Origin: Mycobacterium intermedium
GTDB lineage: Bacteria > Actinomycetota > Actinomycetes > Mycobacteriales > Mycobacteriaceae
Assembly: GCF_002086275.1 (NCBI RefSeq)
Contig: NZ_MVHT01000079.1
Location: 1 to 33,296, forward strand
Direction of reading: 5' to 3'
Length of the DNA stretch: 33,296 nt
How positions within the stretch are numbered: the stretch's first letter is position 1; the number at the start of each line of letters is the position of its first letter. Below the pieces are notes generated by a model. It was not told where the DNA came from and ran no database searches. It saw only the letters and a program-made list of their open reading frames with translations. The translations under genes were made by a program, and so were the position numbers. This document shows, piece after piece, positions 8,318 to 15,962 of this stretch.

Positions 8318-9472
8318 ATGAAGCCCGGCAGCACCACCCGCGCGATTGTGGAAACCGCACTGGCGGTATCGCCGTGGTTGCCTGCGCCCAAGCCACATTC
8401 GGCCGACGGAGTCGATGCGCGCTGGCTGTCGCAGCAGTTCGCGGGCCGCGCGCCCGGAGCGGTGGCCGAGGCGCTGGTACCGCTGGACGGGACCACCGGC
8501 ACGACCGACCGTCGCCGCCTGGGGATCGAATGGAACGCCGCGGGCATTGCCGCGAGCCTGCCTTCGAGCGTGTTCGTCAAGTCCACGCCGCTCTCGGCCA
8601 AGAACCGTACGATGGTCGCCGCGCTCGATATGGCGATCAATGAGGTGCGCTTCTATCAACAGCTGCGGCCCGAGCTCGGCGACGACGTCGCGCCGGCGGT
8701 GTATGCCGGCCACGCCGGACACGGAGCCCGTCATCTGCTGGTGCTTGAAGATCTCGTCGCCTCCGGCGCACGATTCCTCGCCAAACCGGATGAGGTCGAC
8801 CTGGCCTATGCGCAGGGCATGATGCGCGCCCTGGGGAAGTTGCACGCGGCGTTCTGGGAGAGTCCGCGGCTGGCGGACGACCTGTCGTGGATCGCGCCCG
8901 AGAGTCGGCGGCCCGGCTTCAAGCTGTTGCTCTGGCAGTTCCGCGCCATGCGCAAGAAGCTGTTGTCGTCGGACGAGCACGACCTCAATCCGGCGGTGCG
9001 ACGCATGGCAACCTTCGTCAACGAGCACGACCGAGCGCTGCACGCCCGTTGGGAACGCGGACCGCAGACTGTGCTGCACGGTGACGCGCATGCCGGAAAC
9101 TCCTACGGACTGCCGGACGGACGCGGCGGTCTGCTGGACTGGCAGGTGATCCACCGTGGCCCGGGGATCCGCGAAGTCAGTTACTTCTGCACCCACTCCA
9201 TACCCACGGAACTGCGTCGCGCACACGAGGAGTCGTTGGTGCGGCTCTATCTGGAGACGCTGGCCGAGCATGGTGTCGAGGACCCGCCGGACTTCGACAC
9301 GGCCTGGCAGGCCTATCGGTTCTTTGCGTTCGACGCGTGGGACTCCGTCGGGCTGTGTGTGGTGTGGCCGGGACTGCAGCCGGCGGAGTTTGTGGTCGAA
9401 GGATTTCGGCGGGCGAACCTTGCAGTGCTCGACCTCGAAGTGGACAAGGCGGTCATGGGGGCGCTCGCGTGA
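8318..9472 (+). CDS. Aminoglycoside-phosphotransferase-fold (APH) kinase family protein
   Basis: A 384-residue protein with the APH/choline-kinase-like catalytic loop HGDAHAGN (His254, Asp256, Asn261) and the metal-binding LLDWQ (Asp274). Upstream are a probable ATP-lysine strand (SVFVKSTPL) and a hinge-like LLVLEDLVASGARF. ATG 8318 is chosen because of the strong GAGGAGGA site just upstream; the reading frame stays open further upstream but overlaps the divergent regulator. Proteins of this fold are common beside FadE and TetR genes in mycobacteria and usually have no shown antibiotic substrate, so drug resistance should not be inferred. A small hydroxylated metabolite or acyl-CoA precursor is possible. 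It converges with the next TetR gene with 12 bp between. Confidence 0.8.
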   Translation: MKPGSTTRAIVETALAVSPWLPAPKPHSADGVDARWLSQQFAGRAPGAVAEALVPLDGTTGTTDRRRLGIEWNAAGIAASLPSSVFVKSTPLSAKNRTMVAALDMAINEVRFYQQLRPELGDDVAPAVYAGHAGHGARHLLVLEDLVASGARFLAKPDEVDLAYAQGMMRALGKLHAAFWESPRLADDLSWIAPESRRPGFKLLLWQFRAMRKKLLSSDEHDLNPAVRRMATFVNEHDRALHARWERGPQTVLHGDAHAGNSYGLPDGRGGLLDWQVIHRGPGIREVSYFCTHSIPTELRRAHEESLVRLYLETLAEHGVEDPPDFDTAWQAYRFFAFDAWDSVGLCVVWPGLQPAEFVVEGFRRANLAVLDLEVDKAVMGALA

Positions 9473-9484
9473 GCGCTATATCGG

Positions 9485-10102
9485 CTATCTCGGGGTCAGC
9501 GACAACGTGGTGAAGGTCGTGATCAACCGGCTGAGTTCGTCGATGAACTCCTCGCGTCCGATCGCGGGTTCGTCGAGCACGTAGCGAATTGTGATCTGCT
9601 GCAACGCCTGTACGGCCATCCACACCATCGCCGGGCGTTGCCGGAGCGGTACGGCGTTGGTGGCGCCGGCCAGGTAGCCGGCCGCGAGGTCGGTGGCGCG
9701 CTGTTGGATGGTCTTGATCTCGTCCGAGCCGCCGAGTCGGGGCATCTGCTCGACGAGAACGCGGACCAGCTCCCGGTTCTTCTCGGTGGCGTCGAGCACT
9801 GCGACGACGACATGTCGCACGGGATCGGCGCCGCGCGCGGGTGGCTCGTCGAACGCTTGGACCAGTTCACCTGCAATGCGTTGGATCATCCGCTCGACGG
9901 TGGCGGCGACGATGGCGTCCTTGTTCGGGAAGTATTGGTAGATGCTGCCGGGACTGATCCCGCTTTCGGCGGCGATGCGGTGGGTGGAAACGCCGTCATA
10001 GCCAGACACGTCAAGAATGCGAGCGGCGGTGTCCAGAATCCGGTCGACCATCTGGCGAGAACGCTCTTGCCGAGGGATCTTCCTAGGGATTTGTCGCGCC
10101 AC
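9485..10102 (-). CDS. TetR family transcriptional regulator, divergent from MpaB-type oxygenase
   Basis: A 205-residue protein with a basic N-terminus, then MVDRILDTAARILDVSGYDG and the HTH STHRIAAESGISPGSIYQYFPNKDAIVAA. The GSIYQYFPNKDAI recognition region is a very typical TetR signature. The start is GTG at 10102. Its promoter gap is shared with the oxygenase and contains inverted and direct repeats (see 10103-10170), so auto-regulation together with control of the oxygenase is likely. It is the third TetR gene within 4.4 kb. Confidence 0.87.
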   Translation of the reverse strand: MARQIPRKIPRQERSRQMVDRILDTAARILDVSGYDGVSTHRIAAESGISPGSIYQYFPNKDAIVAATVERMIQRIAGELVQAFDEPPARGADPVRHVVVAVLDATEKNRELVRVLVEQMPRLGGSDEIKTIQQRATDLAAGYLAGATNAVPLRQRPAMVWMAVQALQQITIRYVLDEPAIGREEFIDELSRLITTFTTLSLTPR

Positions 10103-10170
10103 GCTCGGACTCCGATCCTCCGGTAAATGCGACTATTATGCGACTAGACATTCGCATTAGGCTAGCGGGC
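10103..10170. promoter_or_regulatory. Operator/promoter between TetR and MpaB-type oxygenase
   Basis: An inverted repeat, AATGCGA (10126-10132) and TCGCATT (10152-10158), encloses a second direct copy of ATGCGACTA (10127-10135 and 10139-10147). A -10-like TATTAT lies at 10134-10139. The repeats cover an upstream ATG at 10138, which argues that translation of the oxygenase begins at ATG 10171. The arrangement fits a TetR dimer site overlapping the promoter. Confidence 0.55.
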
Positions 10171-11136
10171 ATGGTTGACGTGGCCGCTTCGGCGGAGCTC
10201 CGGGCGGGGCTCAGCTTGTCAGATCGCTTGCTGGACCGGGTGTTTGAACCCGTGCGCCGGGAGTTCTTCAAGGGCGTCCGATTCGACGAGCCCGCCGGGG
10301 ACCCCGGCTGGTACGGACCCGGCAGCGCGGTTTGGTACGTCCACTCGCACCTGAGCACGTTCCAGATCGGCTTGGCCGCCGCGGCCATGATGGAGACGCT
10401 GCATCCGTCGATGGCGTGGATGGGCTACCAGCACACGCGCGCCATTGAACGTAGCGCGGACGGCGTCCCGACCGGCAACTTTGATGAGAAGGGAATGTCC
10501 TCGCGCACAGGGCATTCCGTTGCGTTCTTTCTCGGAGTGGCGATGGGACCGACCCCCGTGGCCGAGCAGGTCTGCCGCACGGTGCGCGCCATGCACGACA
10601 AGATCGAGGGGGTCCGCCCCGACGGGCACCCGTACCGGGCGAACGACCCCGAGCTGTTGACATGGAACTACGCGACGCAGGCGTGGGGTCTGGCCGCCGC
10701 ACACACCGCGTATCACCCGCGCCCGTTGCAGGGTGAGCGCCTTGAACAGTTCTTCGCGGAGTACGCCCGGATGGGCGAGGCGCTTGGTGGCGTCAACGTA
10801 CCCAAGACCCAGGCCGGCGTGATGCAGGTGCTTGAGGACTCGGTGCCGCATCTGGGCGTCACGTTGCCAACGGTGGGCTTTCTCAATCCGTTGGCCCCGT
10901 GGCGCTATCCGGTATATCAGCGGCCGTTGTATTCGCTAATCCATTGGGCCGTACAGGATTTGCATCCTCGGTGGGCGCAGCAGCTGATGAACACGCCTCA
11001 GTTCACGCCCGTCGGTCGGTTCGCCCGGCGCAAGGCGGTCAAGGCTCTGTTGAACAGTCTCGGCGGCGGGGCAATTCGAGAGGTCCGGCAGGCACGGGCG
11101 CGCGCTGCTGCTCGGGTGAGCCTCGTCGGCGCCTGA
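10171..11136 (+). CDS. MpaB family oxygenase (DUF2236, latex-clearing-protein-like fold)
   Basis: A 321-residue protein from ATG 10171; an in-frame ATG at 10138 lies inside the operator repeats. It resembles the MpaB/DUF2236 family: an N-terminal segment with WYGPGSAVWYVHSHLSTFQIGLAAAAMMETLHP, a central histidine region (GYQHTRAIER; RTGHSVAFFLG), then WNYATQAWGLAAAHTAYHP. The conserved histidines are candidate heme ligands, as in the related latex-clearing proteins; the exact ligand is not identified. There is no signal peptide. A divergent TetR gene probably controls it. Oxidation of a hydrophobic substrate would fit the P450/FadE neighbourhood, but that link is inference. Confidence 0.75.
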   Translation: MVDVAASAELRAGLSLSDRLLDRVFEPVRREFFKGVRFDEPAGDPGWYGPGSAVWYVHSHLSTFQIGLAAAAMMETLHPSMAWMGYQHTRAIERSADGVPTGNFDEKGMSSRTGHSVAFFLGVAMGPTPVAEQVCRTVRAMHDKIEGVRPDGHPYRANDPELLTWNYATQAWGLAAAHTAYHPRPLQGERLEQFFAEYARMGEALGGVNVPKTQAGVMQVLEDSVPHLGVTLPTVGFLNPLAPWRYPVYQRPLYSLIHWAVQDLHPRWAQQLMNTPQFTPVGRFARRKAVKALLNSLGGGAIREVRQARARAAARVSLVGA

Positions 11137-11294
11137 CAATAGGTGTGCGGCCCCGGCTTGCTCGGCGCAGGCGTCACCGGCGCCGTCAGCAGACCATGAG
11201 GCGATCGCCGGAAGCGCTGGCGCATGCGCTAGCACCAATTCCAGCGGTGCGCCGGCGTTAGGCCAGCCCGACCCGCCCCGGGGGGACCCCTGGT

Positions 11295-12584
11295 CTAGTT
11301 GGTGGTCGGCGGTTGAGGTTCGTAGGGCTGGTACCACCACCAGTCGGCGCGTTCCCCGGTCGGCCCGGGACACGGCGGCACATCGGGCGGAGGCTGCGTC
11401 GGTGGCCGCGCGAGGGATGCCCCGGTCAACACGCGCCCGTCGCTGTCGGTGATACACAACCGGTCAGCCGGACCGGTGATGGTGATCAGACCGCGGTGAT
11501 GCAGCCGATGATGAAACGGACACAACAACACCAGATTGCCCAGCTCGGTCGGCCCGCCATCCTCCCAATGCACGATGTGGTGAGCATGCAAACCCCGGCT
11601 GGCCCCGCACCCCGGGAACGCGCACGTCGAACGGCGATACTCCAAGGCCCGCCGCAATCGGCGACTGATCGCCCGCATGCTACGCCCGGCCCCGATCGGC
11701 TCACCATCACGCTCGAACCACACCTCACACGTCGCATCGCAGCCCAGGTACTGGCGCTCCTCGCGCGACAGGGCCGGACCCAGATGCAACGACCCCACCC
11801 GATCCTTGACATCGACATGCATCACCACCGTGGTGTGCTGCCCCTGCGGACGCCGCGCCACCTCGGCATCCCAGCCCGCCGCCACCAACGCCATAAACGC
11901 CTCCACTGTCGTGGGCATCGGCACCGCGAACTCACCACCACCGCCCCCGGCGGCCTCGCGGTCCTGCTTCCACTGTGCGATCAACCCATCCAGATGCGAA
12001 CGCAACGCCGCATCGAACGTCGCCGCCTCCACCGTCGGCAACGTGATCCGCCAAACGCTGCACCGCTCATCACCGGTCTTGCTGATCGACGCCTGCGGCT
12101 CTGGCTCCGGCTTAGATCCCGACCCCGACCCGGACTCGGCTTCGGGCGCGGGGTCCGGACGCGGCTCCAACTTCACCGCCGTACGCAACTGACTGACCGT
12201 GGCCACCGCCGCCAACTCCGCGTAATGCTCATCCGAGCCCTCCCCGGCCCGCGCCGCGATCACCCCCACCTGATCCAGCGACAACCGCCCCTCCTTCAAC
12301 CCCTGCACACACCGCGGAAACTCCCCCGACCGCCGCGCCACCGCAGCGATCGTGTGCGCATTACCCGGCGACACCCCCGTCTTCCAGGCCACCACCGCCG
12401 GCAACGACCGCGCCCCGGTCCTCCCCCACAACTGCTCCCCCTCGATCTGCGCGAACACCTCCACAATGCGCCCATCAATGGCATTGCGCTGACCACACAA
12501 CTCCGCCAACTCGGCAAACAACACCTCCAACCGCTCCTTGGGAATCAACCCCGCCGCACCCGAAGAAGCCGTCGCCAAAGACAT
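11295..12584 (-). CDS. 13E12-family DUF222/HNH endonuclease domain protein
   Basis: A 429-residue protein from the ATG at 12584 (MSLATASSG); the frame stays open 24 codons further upstream. The first roughly 180 residues are DUF222-like (ELCGQRNAIDGRIVEVFAQIEG and SLPAVVAWKTGVSPGNAHTI). A low-complexity linker rich in Ser, Gly, Pro and Glu follows. The C-terminal HNH motif is intact: CAFPGCGASRGLHAHHIVHW, then NLVLLCPFHHRLHH, with paired Cys/His zinc and catalytic ligands. This is the REP13E12-type family that is repeated in mycobacterial genomes and serves as a prophage integration target in M. tuberculosis. Cellular function is unproven. The proline-rich tail suggests a disordered C-terminus. 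Confidence 0.87.
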   Translation of the reverse strand: MSLATASSGAAGLIPKERLEVLFAELAELCGQRNAIDGRIVEVFAQIEGEQLWGRTGARSLPAVVAWKTGVSPGNAHTIAAVARRSGEFPRCVQGLKEGRLSLDQVGVIAARAGEGSDEHYAELAAVATVSQLRTAVKLEPRPDPAPEAESGSGSGSKPEPEPQASISKTGDERCSVWRITLPTVEAATFDAALRSHLDGLIAQWKQDREAAGGGGGEFAVPMPTTVEAFMALVAAGWDAEVARRPQGQHTTVVMHVDVKDRVGSLHLGPALSREERQYLGCDATCEVWFERDGEPIGAGRSMRAISRRLRRALEYRRSTCAFPGCGASRGLHAHHIVHWEDGGPTELGNLVLLCPFHHRLHHRGLITITGPADRLCITDSDGRVLTGASLARPPTQPPPDVPPCPGPTGERADWWWYQPYEPQPPTTN

Positions 12585-12776
12585 ACCCCCATCAAAGCAG
12601 CCACCTACGACAAAACCGGGCCTGGCAAATCTGCGACTCGAAAATATCTGAGCCACAACGCAATTAGATACGCGTAGATGATTTCAACCTGACCGGGAAC
12701 TTCTCGAACCACTGAAGCGACAACCACTACAGCTGTGCCGTTGGTATGTCGGTTCCCGGGGAGGGGGTTCCCTGGT

Positions 12777-14309
12777 ATGGCGATCTGGATGGCGTTTCCT
12801 CCGGAGATACCCTCCGCTGAGCTCAGTAGCGGTCCGGGTCCGGGTGGCTTGTTTTCTGCTGCTCAGGCATGGAGTTCGTTGAGTGCCGAATATGCCTCGA
12901 CGGCCAATGAACTCGCGGAAATCCTGGCGGGTGTGCAAGCCGGGGCATGGGAGGGCCCGACCGCCGCGCGCTACACCGCCGCCCACGTGCCCTATCTGGC
13001 GTGGCTGTCGCAAGCCAGCGCCAACAGCGCGGCCGTGGCCGCCCGGCACGAAGCCGTTGCAGCGGCATACGCCATCGCCCTCGCGGCGATGCCGACCCTG
13101 GCCGAGCTTGCCGCCAACCATGTGACGCACGCGGTCTTGGTCGCGACGAACTTCTTCGGGATCAATACGATTCCCATAGCGCTCAACGAGGCCGACTACG
13201 TGCGGATGTGGATTCAGGCCGCCACCACGATGACCGACTATGAGGCCGTCTCCAACGCGGCCGCGGCGTCTGCTCCCCATACGGAGCCGGCGCCATTAAT
13301 CCAGCCGCTGCACGCCGAGCATGAGCATGAACCCGGACACGAGGATGAGCCCGGGCACGATCACGGCGGAATCATCGACAACGACGAGGGCGACCCAACG
13401 CAACTGAGTTGGTGGGTGAACCGGGTTACCCAGATCACCCAAACCTTAGGCCGGGATTTGGCGGACTTTCCTCAGAACCCGTCGGCGTCCCTCGCGCGGC
13501 TCGCCTCCGATATCCCGTTGCTCATTGCCGACGAGATCAGCCACGCGGGCGAAGTAATCAGCACCTTCCCGCAGTTGCAGGCGATTCCTTTTCTTCTGCC
13601 ACTTGCCAACGTCGGCTTCGCGGGCGGGGCAGCAGGGCTGAGCGGGCTGGCGGGAATCGAGCCCGGCGTGGTTCCCGCCCCTACTGCCCCTATGCCGGCG
13701 GCCCCCGAGCCAGGCTTGCAAGGAGTCGGAATCTCTCCCATGCACGTGGCCGCCACCGCGACGCAGACTTCCGTGCCGACGTCGGCGTCCGCCACCACGG
13801 TGCCCACGGCGGGGACGCCCGGAAGCCCACCGCCGCCGGCCACCGGCTTGGCGGGCGGCATCTATCCGTACCTGGTCGGTGGGCCTGGCATCGGTCCCGA
13901 CGCGGTAATGCGCGTCGGCGCCCAGCGCGGAGCCCCAGAACCGGACCTCGTCACCACGCCATCGGCCGCAGCCGCGTCGGCGCGCGAAAAAGAACGAGCA
14001 CGCCGACGTCGAAAGGCAGCAATGCCGGATCGTGGTTACCGCCATGAGTTCGTCAGCCTTGATGACGACCCTATTGAGGACATGGACCGCAACGGCGCAG
14101 CGATGGGATCGGATCGAGGGGCCAGGGTGCTCGGATTCAGCGGCGTGGCATCGGATGCCGGCACCCGGGCGGCGGGGCTAGCGAGCGTAGGGCGTGGTGA
14201 ATTCGGCCGCGCGCCCGTGGTGCCGATGCTTCCCGGCACATGGGCGACGGGCGAAGAAGACGGCGAAGGTGGGGATGGTGCAAGCCACTTCGAGAATCCG
14301 CGGCGTTAG
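12777..14309 (+). CDS. PPE protein, PPW subfamily, with His/Glu/Asp-rich insert
   Basis: A 510-residue PPE protein. The start at ATG 12777 gives MAIWMAFPPEIPSAELSSG, the usual head of this subfamily; a GTG at 12735 is possible but less likely. The PPE domain spans residues 1 to about 165 and includes the WEGP (WxG) turn. A charged insert with six His and seven Asp/Glu lies at residues 179-196 and could bind metal ions. The C-terminal part has a GF-S-GV segment, degenerate against GFGGT, and an exact PxxPxxW motif (P483-W489, PMLPGTW); both mark the PPW subfamily. A basic patch, RARRRRK, precedes YRHEFVSLDDDP. PPE proteins are exported by ESX (type VII) systems, usually with a PE partner; no PE gene is adjacent. 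Confidence 0.88.
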   Translation: MAIWMAFPPEIPSAELSSGPGPGGLFSAAQAWSSLSAEYASTANELAEILAGVQAGAWEGPTAARYTAAHVPYLAWLSQASANSAAVAARHEAVAAAYAIALAAMPTLAELAANHVTHAVLVATNFFGINTIPIALNEADYVRMWIQAATTMTDYEAVSNAAAASAPHTEPAPLIQPLHAEHEHEPGHEDEPGHDHGGIIDNDEGDPTQLSWWVNRVTQITQTLGRDLADFPQNPSASLARLASDIPLLIADEISHAGEVISTFPQLQAIPFLLPLANVGFAGGAAGLSGLAGIEPGVVPAPTAPMPAAPEPGLQGVGISPMHVAATATQTSVPTSASATTVPTAGTPGSPPPPATGLAGGIYPYLVGGPGIGPDAVMRVGAQRGAPEPDLVTTPSAAAASAREKERARRRRKAAMPDRGYRHEFVSLDDDPIEDMDRNGAAMGSDRGARVLGFSGVASDAGTRAAGLASVGRGEFGRAPVVPMLPGTWATGEEDGEGGDGASHFENPRR

Positions 14310-14348
14310 CCGCACTACCTCGGGTAGTCGACCCGCGGGTGCCTGCAG

Positions 14349-14840
14349 TCAGCCAGTCCAGTTCGCCTGATGGTGCCGAACGCATGCGTAGTAAGCATCG
14401 TGGTCATTTGCGCGGGCGAGTTCGGCCGGGGGTCCGTTGTCCGGGTGCCAGGTTGCAGTGAAGGTGGGTTGCGCCGCCCATAACGTGCTCATGTCCATTC
14501 GTCGCCAGTAATGGCCGCCGGTGCCGTACCAATGGATTTCTATAAGTTGCCACGTGCGGCGCTGTTTCTTGGCCTCAGCGACGGTCTTGGGAACTCGAGG
14601 GTCGTCGTTATCCACCACTTCTTGCGTTGGCCGATAAAGCCATCTCCTCCAGCGCCAGCTCAGCTTGGGTGCACCGCCTTTGACACCGGAACCTGATACC
14701 CCGCTTGAGGATTCGACTTTGTTGGTCGCATCAGCTTTGCGAGTGGGCGAATAGGACGCGCTGGCCGCAGCCACCGTAGAAGTACTGGCCGCCGGACCGT
14801 CCCGATTTTGGTAGTAGCTGACCGTAACAGCAGGGATCAC
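14349..14840 (-). CDS. Hypothetical protein, Trp/Tyr-rich C-terminus
   Basis: A 163-residue protein with a GTG start at 14840. I do not recognise it. Residues 1-55 are Ser/Ala/Thr-rich and look disordered. A basic Trp-rich patch (LSWRWRRWLYRP) follows. The C-terminal half contains WQLIEIHWYGTGGHYWRRMD and ends with HDAYYACVRHHQANWTG, so it may be a small globular domain with several aromatic and His residues. The start overlaps the stop of a possible 58-residue ORF (GTGA at 14837-14840), which would mean translational coupling. It runs convergent with the PPE gene 39 bp away. Confidence 0.5.
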   Translation of the reverse strand: MIPAVTVSYYQNRDGPAASTSTVAAASASYSPTRKADATNKVESSSGVSGSGVKGGAPKLSWRWRRWLYRPTQEVVDNDDPRVPKTVAEAKKQRRTWQLIEIHWYGTGGHYWRRMDMSTLWAAQPTFTATWHPDNGPPAELARANDHDAYYACVRHHQANWTG

Positions 14841-15013
14841 TGCTCGTCCCAGCCCACGGGAGACCAGCCCTTCGCCAGGTCGAAACCACCAGCGCTAACC
14901 GACGCCATGATCTCGTCGTGCAGGTCAGGACACGCACGATGCAGGTCGGCGGCATTTTCAGTTGCGTTGCGTAGCCACAGGTGATTGTTCGCCGAGCGGA
15001 CCAGGGCGTCCAC
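14837..15013 (-). CDS. Possible small ORF (58 aa), perhaps a 5'-truncated remnant
   Basis: Reads from GTG 15013 as MDALVRSANNHLWLRNATEN, then AADLHRACPDLHDEIMASVS and a C-terminus ending KGWSPVGWDEQ. The composition is protein-like (acidic, amphipathic helices). The stop overlaps the GTG start of the 163-residue hypothetical gene. No ribosome site is obvious. Just upstream in the same frame is an amber codon (15026-15028), and beyond it a further protein-like stretch (GIGAGVAFVAPGDRVVEQS), so this may be the tail of a larger gene broken by a stop. The competing overlapping frame at 14731-15021 has an arginine/cysteine-rich composition that looks spurious. Confidence 0.35.
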   Translation of the reverse strand: MDALVRSANNHLWLRNATENAADLHRACPDLHDEIMASVSAGGFDLAKGWSPVGWDEQ

Positions 15014-15095
15014 CCGCGCATCGATCTACGACTGCTCTACGACACGATCACCCGGGGCAACGAACGCCACGCCTGCGCCAATGCCCGTGATCGGC

Positions 15096-15962
15096 TCAGG
15101 GCTGTTCTTCCAGAACCGCTATGAATTCCGCAGGCAGAACTACGTTTTCGAGCCTTTGGACGAAGAGTGGGGCGATTTGGTGAGCGCGATAACCCGCGAC
15201 GCCAGTGCCGATCGGTGTGACCAGGAAGCGCAACTCAGGATGCTGGCGCGCGTAGTCCAGGAAAGTTTCCACTTCTTTGACGAGCGTGGGGAAGTCGGTC
15301 ATGGTGTCGATGGCGTAGGTCTGGCCCTGGCGGCCGTGGCCTTGGCCCCAGACGGCGCCGAACTTGAGGGCCTGGCGGGCGGCTCCGCCGTCATGCAGTC
15401 CGCGCGCGTTCGACCCGAAGACGAATACTTCATTCGGTTCAAGGCTCTCGATGCGATTGCTTGAGGTCAGCGAGCCCACAACAATCTTCTGGACCTGGTT
15501 GAGCGCTTCCAGTCGCGCCGCTTTCGGCAAGGACTGGATCTCTTCGACAGCGGCGGCGACGACTTCGCTGAGCGTCTTTCGTTTCGACACGGACTGCCTG
15601 GATGCGGCAACGGCCGCCGAAGCAGCATCGCGCTCATCGATCGGTTCGAATAACAGCGTGTGCTCCGGCATCCTGCTCGGCGAAAGGCCACGCAGCTCCG
15701 TATTGAACAGGTCGTCTAGCCCGGCGCCGAGCGCCCGCGCGATTGCTAGCTGGGCGCGGTGGGAGGCGTGGCGGGTCCCCGTTTCGAGTTGCGAGATGTA
15801 GGGGTACGAGAGCTTCGTCGCAGCGGCGAGGTCGGAGCGGGTCATGCCGAGTTCTTCGCGTCGACGCTTGATCCTTTCACCGACCGAGTCTCCCCCTGGG
15901 GGGAACTCTCCCCCTCGGGGGGATTCTCCCCCTCGGGGGTCGGGCCTGATAGCTCCGCTCAT
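15096..15962 (-). CDS. XRE/HTH regulator fused to C-terminal macro-like (phage A1S_2505-type) domain
   Basis: A 288-residue two-domain protein. Residues 27-85 are an XRE/Cro helix-turn-helix (GERIKRRREELGMTRSDLAA, then SYPYISQLETGTRHASHRAQLAIARALG). Residues 110-165 are a helical linker. Residues 176-285 form an alpha/beta domain opening with NEVFVFGSNARGLHDGGAAR, followed by GAVWGQGHGRQGQTYAI and FLVTPIGTGVAGY. From memory this resembles small phage proteins of the A1S_2505 type and the nucleotide-diphosphate-ribose-binding loops of macro-like folds; the family match is unverified. The N-terminal tail is encoded by three 18-bp repeats (PRGGES, PRGGEF, PPGGDS). It is divergent from ARPP-1 and likely represses both directions. 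An HTH joined to a possible ADP-ribose-binding domain suggests a ligand-sensing repressor of the adjacent module. Confidence 0.75.
   Translation of the reverse strand: MSGAIRPDPRGGESPRGGEFPPGGDSVGERIKRRREELGMTRSDLAAATKLSYPYISQLETGTRHASHRAQLAIARALGAGLDDLFNTELRGLSPSRMPEHTLLFEPIDERDAASAAVAASRQSVSKRKTLSEVVAAAVEEIQSLPKAARLEALNQVQKIVVGSLTSSNRIESLEPNEVFVFGSNARGLHDGGAARQALKFGAVWGQGHGRQGQTYAIDTMTDFPTLVKEVETFLDYARQHPELRFLVTPIGTGVAGYRAHQIAPLFVQRLENVVLPAEFIAVLEEQP
15889..15942. repeat. Three tandem 18-bp repeats with GC palindromes
   Basis: TCTCCCCC begins at 15889, 15907 and 15925, an exact 18-bp spacing. Each unit continues as T or TC and then five or six G, so each is itself a CCCCC-T(C)-GGGGG palindrome. 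The array is in frame in the regulator gene (about codons 8-25) and 20 bp inside its start. It could be an operator for autoregulation, a structured mRNA leader, or simply a repeat-expanded disordered tail. Confidence 0.85.

Noticed and set aside
8318..9472. Antibiotic resistance kinase
   Set aside because: The APH fold alone does not show drug resistance; the FadE/P450/TetR context argues for a metabolic role.
11313..12677. 454-codon plus-strand ORF opposite the HNH gene
   Set aside because: Arg/Pro/His-rich shadow; the minus strand contains an intact DUF222/HNH protein.
14985..15464. 159-codon plus-strand ORF opposite the regulator's C-terminal domain
   Set aside because: Antisense to the conserved macro-like domain; composition unlike the neighbouring genes and no start signal.
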